From the NCBI GenBank assembly GCA_900073065.1, contig FJOG01000008.1, forward strand, positions 624,985 through 688,984: a DNA stretch of 64,000 nt. The letters run 5' to 3'. Below are positions 56,184-64,000 of this stretch, in pieces. The DNA comes from Phialocephala subalpina (Eukaryota > Ascomycota > Leotiomycetes > Helotiales > Mollisiaceae). Every line of letters starts with the position of its first letter. Positions within the stretch are counted from its first letter, which is position 1. The notes beneath the pieces are model-generated. The model had not been told where the DNA came from, ran no database searches, and worked only from the letters and a program-made list of their open reading frames with translations. A program made the translations under genes and the position numbers.

Positions 56184-57521
56184 TCAGAACAGGCATGTCA
56201 CATTAGCGATCTCGTCGAAGTACACCCACCAGCTCTGCTCCTTGAGTTCCTGCGAGCCGTCTAGCTCTCTCCAGCGCCTCTCGAGGAAGATTTCCAGGGA
56301 GCGAAGTGCCTCAAAGGATAGGTAGGCAGCAGTCCGGGCCAAACTCTTCCGGATCTCAACTCTCTGCTCGTGCTTCAAACAATGAGTTCCGATGATGAGC
56401 ACGGGGAACAAGATACAGTGATGCAGTTTGTCAGTGAGCTCATGTCCGCCGATAACTTCCATACAGTCGCTCACAGCCTTTTGAACAAGTTCATGGTCGA
56501 CGTCGAGAACGCTGAGAGCTCTATACAGATACACAGACGCCGAAAATCGATAGCACGCGCAGAAAGCCGCCCACGCCGCCTTATCCGAGGTCCTGTCAAC
56601 CTCCTGTTGTCGAGTGGCTTGGCGCTCCAAGGCCTGTTGGACTGACAATAGCACTCCAATTGGCGCCGTGCTTCGAAAGTTGCGTACCTCGTGTCCAAGG
56701 GTAGCCAGTTGAGAAAAAATCGACATGATTTCGATGAAGTCGTCGTCCTTGGGCACATTACCCCACCACGGCTCGAATCCTCCAAACTCTGTCCACGACG
56801 ATGCATCGAAGTATGGGTCGTCCCCAATCAGCAAGGCATGTGTGAGGTCCATGGTAGCGAAGATGGATAGCATGAGCACTGGGAGCTCGTACTTCAGCAG
56901 GAAGACCTCCTTCATGCCCTTCCACTGTTTGAGGATGGCCTTCCCACCAACGATGTGGTGGTGAGTCGCAGAGCTTTCGGTGATGGGTTCGATGATGCCG
57001 TCGAGGATACATAATAATACATTCGCAATGAATAGAGAATTGTTGGTCTCATCCGTATGTGACCCCATCAAATGCTTCCTAAACATCCTTAGCGCATTAT
57101 TCCTATCTTGTATCTTGGCCAGCGAAAGTGCCTTCTCATTTGCGCTTCGATACGTCGCATGCGCGTTGGCGACGGCAACCACTGACTGGAGTAGAATCGG
57201 ATCTTTCGACAGCATCTTGAGGTCAATGTCCGGGACCGTGTTGGTTAGATTGAACCGAGGTAGAAGTTCCTTTTCGAAATAGAGAATATGGTGATCGGTC
57301 GTCTTCACCAGTACCGGCGACTGGCACAATGGAATCTTCTTCCCTGCGAGATGTCCCCTCGAAGCTACACAGTCGGTCCATCGCAACCTCACTTTCCCAT
57401 AGTCACAGCGTCGTCCGATCTTCGAGCACTTGTCGCAGCTTGGCGTGGTCAAATCGCATATGACTCTCCTCTCCTTGCACCCCCAGCAGGAGCCTTCGAC
57501 GGTGCGGATCCGTGGTGGCAT
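56184..57521 (-). CDS. Zn2Cys6 transcription factor (fungal_trans_2 type), single exon
   Basis: An intronless frame of 445 residues. The zinc cluster is at the extreme N-terminus: SCWGCKERRVICDLTTPSCD, followed by KCSKIGRRCDYG. The rest is helical with ILYFEKELLPRFNLTN, LLCILDGIIEPITESS, HHHIVGGKAILKQW and a C-terminal DGSQELKEQSWWVYFDEIAN, as in the acriflavine-resistance-regulator-like fungal family. A nuclear regulator of unknown targets. It is intact and lies tail-first toward the ammonium transporter promoter. Confidence 0.9.
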   Translation of the reverse strand: MPPRIRTVEGSCWGCKERRVICDLTTPSCDKCSKIGRRCDYGKVRLRWTDCVASRGHLAGKKIPLCQSPVLVKTTDHHILYFEKELLPRFNLTNTVPDIDLKMLSKDPILLQSVVAVANAHATYRSANEKALSLAKIQDRNNALRMFRKHLMGSHTDETNNSLFIANVLLCILDGIIEPITESSATHHHIVGGKAILKQWKGMKEVFLLKYELPVLMLSIFATMDLTHALLIGDDPYFDASSWTEFGGFEPWWGNVPKDDDFIEIMSIFSQLATLGHEVRNFRSTAPIGVLLSVQQALERQATRQQEVDRTSDKAAWAAFCACYRFSASVYLYRALSVLDVDHELVQKAVSDCMEVIGGHELTDKLHHCILFPVLIIGTHCLKHEQRVEIRKSLARTAAYLSFEALRSLEIFLERRWRELDGSQELKEQSWWVYFDEIANVTCLF

Positions 57522-60213
57522 AGCGTTGATCGAGACATCAGCTGTGTGTTTCGTTTGGGAGAATATACAACTGATGAGATGCAGATGTCGGACATGGACT
57601 AGGCGGAGGGCAGAAGATAAATGTTAATCGAGGCTGGACTTGCAGCTTATCGGAATCCATGTCGAGATACCCCCACGGCACGTGATTGTCTTACAACGTT
57701 GAGACGATCCAATCACAGAGAAGCAACAAGGAGAGCAAACTTCTCCCCCGCGCCGAGCGGCAACTCCGTGTCGACACCCTCTCGCCCGCTGTACGCTGCA
57801 CCAAAATCCAGGGGTCAAAGAATGTCTCAATCATTTTGGTGTTCATTGATGCAGAAACTTTTATTGCTTATGAATCGACCTCAGCGCTCAACCAGGATCC
57901 TGCATGCCGTGGCTCTGCTGCAAGTTGTGAATGGGGGATTTCGAAGACACGTCGTGCGATACAACATCGATATTCGCTTAGGGATCATCTTGCGGCCCGG
58001 GACATCCTTGATATCTTCTGGAAGGAAAGAAGGTCTCGGAAGCATCCTCGAAAAGTCTGATACGAGCTAAGCAGCCATCGTGTGTTTTTGCTTATTTGCA
58101 CCCCACATCCAACCAATACCACGTTCGATATCAACGCAGCTAGAGAAGCAGTCAGGGGCAGGGTCGCCACTGAGATCAGAGCTGGATGTGCCGTGCTTCT
58201 CGAAACAATATGGAAGCCTAATCCTTCTATTCTGGGGGTTTTCCGGGCGAGACTTTTCACAGGCGTGGAGGTTGGTGGAAATGCCAATGCAGGCGTTGAG
58301 CCAATTGCCTAGGCACACTTTCCGAGCCGCGAGATGTGCATCACAAGATGGTGGTCAAGGCAGCCTTATCGAAGCACGATCACGGCGGGATAGGACGATC
58401 TTTCAAGTCAGCGTCGTTACAGATGAATTGGAAACATACCGTCCCGTTTGTTTTGCCTCCTCAGCCCGAGAGATATGGTGGATGGCTGAGCTAGAAAGTC
58501 GCAGGTCGCCCTTCTCCCTCTCCTCCTCCGCGCCGCCTTCCATCCCTCAGAGATGCACGGCATGATCGTCGTTCCTTTCCTGAATGCAAGCAATAGACGG
58601 AAGAAAAATGTTTGAGGCAAATGGTGGCCTGTGTCCTGTCTATAAGAAAAGAGGTCCAATTTGCTCCTTCCCAATGCGTCCAGCGTGCCACTCCACTATC
58701 TTACTCCCCACGTTTTATTGCAAACAAGATGCTCTGATCCATACGCAATCATTAACCTTCAAAGGCCGTTGATCCGGCTCGGTATCTTCATCCAATGCAT
58801 GTTTCCCTACTTGCGAGCGGCACATGTTCTGCTTTCCTTGTAATCGATCATCCAACAAGCGTGGGACTTCTTGATCGGTCGTAGCTATTGTCTAGACTTT
58901 GGAGATGTGTACTCTTGGCTATCTAAAGTCTTCAAACTGCTATCTCGCCACCCCGCTGTCAGAAAGCCCTCATCAAAACAGAGCAAGAACGCTCGGGCCC
59001 AGGATCTCTTCCTTGCTGCTTCTCTCCCCAGACTCGTCTAATTCTTTGCATACATGTTCATCCCTGTTTTGACATCTGCAAGTGTATTTCATCCAGCCTT
59101 TAGGCTCAACCTCCGCGTCAGACCGTCGGTGTCGGTCTTGGTAACAGATTCGGTTTTGGCAGCCGTTCCCATGGTCCGCCGCACAGGTGCATCGCCCCAA
59201 ACGGCTGTCATGAAGGATTCGGGACTTGACATCCCTTCTCCTACTCTAGCTCGGCAGTACTGCAAGCTACCAGCTACAAGGTTTCAGATTCTTCTTCTCG
59301 GACCGAACTGGTTCCAAGTTGAAAGTTGAATGGGTGCAAGTGCAAGCATACAAAGAGGTGATCTCGGCTCCGATGACAGGTCCCGACTTCCGAAATCAGG
59401 CCCGACTCGGAAGTCTAATAGCCGAGACCATACAGTAGCACGGGGAAGGACGGTGACTGCTAGTGATTTTGAAGTCATTTATGCAATTGAACATAAGCTT
59501 TGCACATTATTTCTGAGAATTGAAGTGAACTTAGAGGGATCTTCTGTTCTTTCGTCTGCTCTGAATGGAAAGTATAGTCGACAAACTCCTTCCCGTCCTG
59601 GGCAAGCCAGTGCTCGGACTATGAAAAGATATCACCTTACACACTCCTATCAGACTTTGATGTAACTATTCAAACGTCGATCCTTCGTGCATCGGTTTGT
59701 AACGTTCCTTCCCCAGGTTCTTCTTCATGCGCCGTAATGCAGCTCATGTTGATCATCGCCTGCTCCATCATGTCGATTTGACTGCGCTCTCATAATATAA
59801 TCACTGTTTCAAAGTCTCTAAAGCTGTTGATTGTATGAATAAGAGCGTCAATCCCTTCAGCACAGACAATAACAGACGATATTGAGCAGACTCTCTTCCG
59901 GGAGACGAAAAAAGTGTGATCACGTGCACGGTGCAATCACTCATGCTCCAAGACTCCAAGCTAGAATCATAGTTATCTCGGACTTAATTTGGATCATTGA
60001 TTCTCAGAAATCAGAAGAAACAAGATCATCCTTTCTCCTTGCGACATCACCGTCACGAGTTGAGATCTGCTTCAAAATTAGTGTAAAGCCAAGGGTGGGG
60101 TTACTTCTTATCTTCCTCTTCTCCACATCATCAACTTAGATGCTATCAACCTCATGATACCATTATCAACTTCTGCGTGAGTTCTGAGCAGAGATGTAAG
60201 GTTCTCGAGGAGA
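57522..60213. other. Gene-poor interval
   Basis: 2.7 kb between divergent regulators. The longest frames (57621-58070, 58080-58565, 59330-59665) overlap open frames in other phases and show no domain, signal peptide or consistent splice structure. I see no gene that I can support. Confidence 0.4.
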
Positions 60214-62410
60214 ATGCTAGAAGATTTGGGATACCCGAGGAAGATTGCCTGTAAAAGATGTCGGAGGCGGAAGAAGAAGGTGAGAGCAAGTTCGGTATTG
60301 CAAGGAGCAATTTTCAAGTAACAATTGTGTACAGTGCGATCATGAGAAGCCTGTTTGTGGGGAGTGTAGAAAGACGAGATCTGAGTGTATTCCATCGAAC
60401 CCCGTCAGGTCTCCTGTCGATTCGCCAGCCAAGTGAGTTGACCAACGGTGTTGTGGGGAAAGGTTCGAGACTGACGTGTTAGCAGCTATATCAAGTCACT
60501 TGAAAGTCACATTGCTTCTTTGGAGCAGTATATCGTGAAGCTGGAGGATGTTGCGAGAATCTCCAATCCGGAGGTTGTGAGAGATCACTTGTGGTTAGAG
60601 AAAAGTCCTGTGCTTGCTGGATCGACGAGACAAGCGGGGCAGGTTCATCAACACGATATCGAATCCTGCGTCAGCGGACCAGATGCCGCGAGCATTGAAG
60701 TCATCAATGACGACGACAACGTCCAGAATGTAGCTGATGGATTCGACATGGATTACGCTTACAATTTTTACCAACTATTGCCGAAACCTGTACAACGAAG
60801 ACTGAGTTATGATCTCCCTGGATTCAGCCGGAAATTCTCTGAATATCCACATGCTTTCGGTCCTCGATTCGACTCCCTGTTTGGCTTCAGAGCACGGGTT
60901 GCAACTCATTTGTCAAATGCTGAGACCACCAGAGGTCTGTCACAGATTTACGACAAGCTGTACTTCACGAACGTTCAGTCATCATGGCCGTTCCTACAAG
61001 AAACCAGGTGGAAAGAATGGGCAGATTCCTTGGAGAACGAAATGAGTTCTAGCACAGACGACTGGCGCGGATTCTTCGTTGACATGGTCAGATCAGTGGG
61101 TGCCTTGGTTGCACAGAAGTTCGACAAGGGCTCCCTGCATATTGAAAGATCAAAGGCAAGCCCCCCGCCCCCACCATATACCATACTTCTACTTGGCTAA
61201 CCACCTTCAACTTTTAGTTCTACCACGAAAGAGCGAAAAAGTCACTCCCTCAAGCTTTGAGTCAGGCTTCGCCTATCCTGCATACCCAATCTTCGTTACT
61301 ACTCACGATGCATGCCATGCACAGCGAGTCCGCTGATACGATTGATGACTACGCGTCCAAAGCGATGATGCATTGTGCTCTGGCTGGCCTTTATCAGGAG
61401 AAGGTCAGAAGAAATCAATCAAGTGATCAGCCTCGGAATCAAGACGAGATCTGCGAAAAAATGATTCGACGACAGGTGATGCGCGTGTGCTATGGACTTG
61501 ATCGTTTGATTGCCATGGCCTTTGACAGACCGGTATCCGTTGCTGATGAGTTGATCGATACTGAGGTGCGCAATTTCTTTCCATCTTAGCATGAAGCACT
61601 TGCTAATTTTGATCACCTTCACAGTCACTTTCACGTTCTCGAGGAGACAGCATCATCTTCCAAGATTTGCCACCCAACTCTACCACCGCAACAGGAGCAG
61701 CAGAAACAGACCACCGCTTTCTCCTCCGCCAAATCCAATCCAAAATCCACACCGCCGTCGAACGCGCCGAATACCACTCCCTCTGCCTCAACAAAGAAGT
61801 AACCAACCTCTTCTCTTCTCCCCTCCGCCTCGAACTCGATCAATGGAAATCCGACCTAGCCCACGTCTCAGACCCCATGTCCTACTCCTCTACCCGCTGG
61901 CTCTCCAACCTATACTATTACAACGTCCTTGCCTTGTTTCCGAATATGCATCTAGCGGTAAACTGTGGGGAGGTGAGATATGTTGTTCAGGCTGGGAGTG
62001 AGGTATTGAGGAATTTTCGATTCGTGCAGATTCCGGATCAAAAGAGTTGTTATACGTGGACGGCGCTGGTTCACCAGTTTCAGGCTGGGATTACGCTGCT
62101 TTATTGTTTTTGGGCTACGCCGCAGCATCTTGCTCATGAGGTTTACGGAGCGCCGGATATCGATGTCGCGCTTTTGGCTTGTGCTGCTACGCTGGCGGAG
62201 TTTGCTTTGAGATGGGAGAGTGCAAAGTCATTTAAATGTGTGTTTGATTTGCTAAATGATGGTGTTGTGAGGAAGGGTCGGAGGGTGGATAATTGTGCTT
62301 GGAGGTTTCATGGTGAGTTGTATCAGTTTGTCGGCGAACTAAGAAAGGGGAGGGCGCACAGGAGGGTGTTGAAGTTGGTAGAGGAGATGAGTGGTGCTGT
62401 TGATCAGTGA
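60214..62410 (+). CDS. Zn2Cys6 transcription factor
   Basis: Five exons (60214-60279, 60335-60432, 60486-61155, 61218-61565, 61625-62410) sum to 655 residues. The zinc cluster ACKRCRRRKKKC / CGECRKTRSEC is split by the first intron, followed by a short coiled-coil dimerisation helix YIKSLESHIASLEQYIVKLE. The fungal_trans region includes WPFLQETRWKEWADSLENE, MHCALAGLYQEKV, RRQVMRVCYGLDRLIAMAF and DRPVSVADELIDTE, all typical. Intron 3 has a consensus GC donor (AAG|GCAAGC). It lies 450 bp upstream of the isocitrate-lyase-like gene in the same direction and may regulate it. Confidence 0.9.
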
Positions 62411-62858
62411 GAATCTTCGGCAATGGAATGATGGTTCTCTTCAGCCTCCCCTATCGTACCTACTTTGATATTTCGGGGACCGACTTTCGGGAGCCAAATA
62501 TACCAGCAGACCCTGCCTTCGGGCCACGCTCCGAAGTTGAAGATGGGGGACCGCTTAATTCGGCCATTCAGATATTCAAGTCTAGCATGGCGGACTTCGT
62601 TATCAATGTCCGCCCTCCTCCTACCCACTCATGCGGGGTATCCCACTTTCATACTTTCAACGGACGCTATGTGGGACTCGGGGTCCTGGCATTGGGAGCT
62701 CACAATAAATGCTCTAATTTATCATTGGCGAGAGCAAGGCTTTCAAAATAATGAGCTTCCCCAACACTGCAATCAGCTCGGACATTTACTGCTGTACCAT
62801 TTTCGTTCTGAATTCAAGCCTTATACTTTAATAACTCTAGGAACAAACATCCCTCATC

Positions 62859-63759
62859 ATGCCAGCTCTCGAAACCGACATTGCTACCGAGCAAGCAGCG
62901 TTCGACGCTGAAGTTGCATCCATAGAGCAAGCATGGAAGAGTCCTCGACAAGCTCATCTGAAGCGGTAAGAACCCTCGTCTTTCGATTTCTTGAGATTAC
63001 TGTCTGACACTTGTAGCCCATACTCAGCGCGCACCATCGCAGGACTTCGCAATTCCATCCCTCAAACATATGTCTCGAGTACCATGGCAGACAAACTTTG
63101 GGGACAGTTGAATGAGCATCGCAAGCACGGGACCTGTGAGCTTACGTATGGTGCTACGGATCCGATTCAGGTTTCGCAGATGGTGAAGCATCAGCAAGTG
63201 AGTCTCGACTTCACTTTTGGACAATCTCTTGGCAGCCAAGGGTTGATACTGGCTTCTCATGCAGACCATCTACGTCTCCGGCTCCTTGTGCGGCACATCT
63301 GAAGTCTCAACACCAGGTCGCGATGCAGCCGACTACCCATGGGACACCGTCCCAAAAGTAGTAGACAAGATCTTCCGCTCGCAAATGTGGCACGATCAAC
63401 GCCAACGACAGTATCCCTCCCCTTCCCCTTCCCCTTCCCATCCCAATCCTCCCTCATCTTTCACTAACCTCTATCCCCTACAGACAAAGATTCTCAACCC
63501 CCGAATCCAAGCGAGGCGAACTTGAGAATTGGGATTATCTTGCTCCGATTGTGGCAGACGCAGACATGGGTTTCGGCGGCTTAACTTCAACCATCAAGAT
63601 GACAAAAGCGTTTGTTGAGGCGGGCGTGGCAATGATTCATATGGATGATTTGGCGACGGGGATGAAGAGGTTTTCGATGGGGATGGGAAGAACGACGGTG
63701 CCGACTAGTGAGTATGTGAGTAGGTTGACGGCTGTAAGGATGCAGTTTGATATTATGGG
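62859..63759 (+). CDS. Isocitrate-lyase-family protein lacking KKCGH, 3' part outside or lost
   Basis: Four exons are clear (62859-62965, 63017-63197, 63265-63410, 63484-63759) with in-phase GT-AG introns. N-terminus: EQAAFDAEVASIEQAWKSPR and RTIAGLRNSIPQTYVSSTMA, then IYVSGSLCGTSEVSTPGRDA, WDTVPKVVDKIFRSQMWHDQ,  and ENWDYLAPIVADADMGFGGL. This is the isocitrate/methylisocitrate lyase fold. In place of the catalytic KKCGH of isocitrate lyases the protein reads MKRFSM (after HMDDLATG), so the active-site Cys and His are Phe and Met. Exon 4 ends at a GTGAGT donor after MQFDIMG and no continuing exon is seen before 64000. It is likely to act on another 2-hydroxy- or 2-methyl-acid, or to be non-catalytic. 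Confidence 0.85.
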
Positions 63760-64000
63760 GTGAGTTCTCTTCGTTTATTTAATTGGGGAAAGTGAGGATA
63801 GAAGTGGCATTTTGTTCCGCTCGGCTTCACTGCCGAAGTACTTGATGAGGATGGGATATTGACAAACTTTTGTTGCACGTCGCAAGCCTTTCTTCAGCTC
63901 AAATACGGCAACGTTTGACGATCGACCCGGCCACGGGTAACCTCACGTCTAACAGGCCCAAGCTCGGCTCTGGAGCAGAACCCGTATTGTTCATCTTTGC
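63760..64000. other. Probable intron of the lyase gene or 3' disruption
   Basis: It starts with GTGAGT. The 241 bp contain no exon continuing the lyase (the expected next segment of the family would begin with a few residues leading to an ARTD-like motif). Either the intron exceeds 240 nt or foreign sequence has been inserted. Confidence 0.4.

Noticed and set aside
58080..58565. 161-codon plus-strand frame
   Set aside because: Overlapping frames of similar length exist in other phases and on the other strand, with no domain or splice structure.
62407..62911. Frames between the last regulator and the lyase gene
   Set aside because: They overlap the lyase start and have no domain; the interval is the lyase promoter and leader.

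Overview
The window is nuclear DNA of a filamentous ascomycete (Pezizomycotina). The evidence is short GT-AG introns with CTAAC-type branch points in nearly every gene, several Zn(II)2Cys6 regulators, a PTH11/rhodopsin-type membrane protein, an Opi1-type regulator, transposons with apparent C-to-T nonsense changes, and AT-rich islands. I cannot name the species. Exon boundaries below were read by eye from splice motifs and frame continuity; for most genes the exon lengths close exactly in frame.

Layout. 0-2 kb: a 1.3 kb Tc1/mariner element with a dead transposase lies next to a 106 bp MITE-like hairpin, and both sit between a degraded outer inverted repeat. 2.2-4.2 kb: a secreted FAD oxidase (BBE-like) pseudogene. 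4.85-12.5 kb: an NmrA/isoflavone-reductase-like protein, a C2H2 plus Zn2Cys6 transcription factor and a PTH11-like receptor. 12.5-16.5 kb: gene-poor, with a disrupted 2EXR-domain gene carrying four homologous introns. 16.7-21.3 kb: housekeeping genes (AP-1 mu, Opi1-like).

23.6-43 kb is a compact gene cluster that looks catabolic for an aromatic compound. It holds a FAH-family hydrolase, a VOC-type extradiol dioxygenase with a complete metal site, a CoA ligase ending in the peroxisomal signal SKL, a Zn2Cys6 regulator, a Dabb-domain protein, an SDR, a phenol-hydroxylase-like FAD monooxygenase, a P450 and a second regulator. A simple reading is hydroxylation to a catechol (monooxygenase and/or P450), meta-type ring opening (dioxygenase), C-C hydrolysis or hydration (FAH protein), and handling of an acid as its CoA thioester in the peroxisome. 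The substrate is unknown.

46-57.5 kb: a Gfa-type formaldehyde-glutathione enzyme, a SnoaL-like protein, an amino-acid/GABA-type permease, an ammonium transporter broken by a 488 bp assembly gap, and a single-exon regulator. 60-64 kb: another Zn2Cys6 regulator beside an isocitrate-lyase-like gene that lacks the catalytic KKCGH motif and runs off the window.

The most unusual signal is a family of 112-141 nt introns with a shared sequence and hairpin: four copies in the 2EXR gene and two more diverged copies in the C2H2/Zn2Cys6 gene. They match the description of fungal introner-like elements. I saw no tRNA, rRNA or CRISPR.
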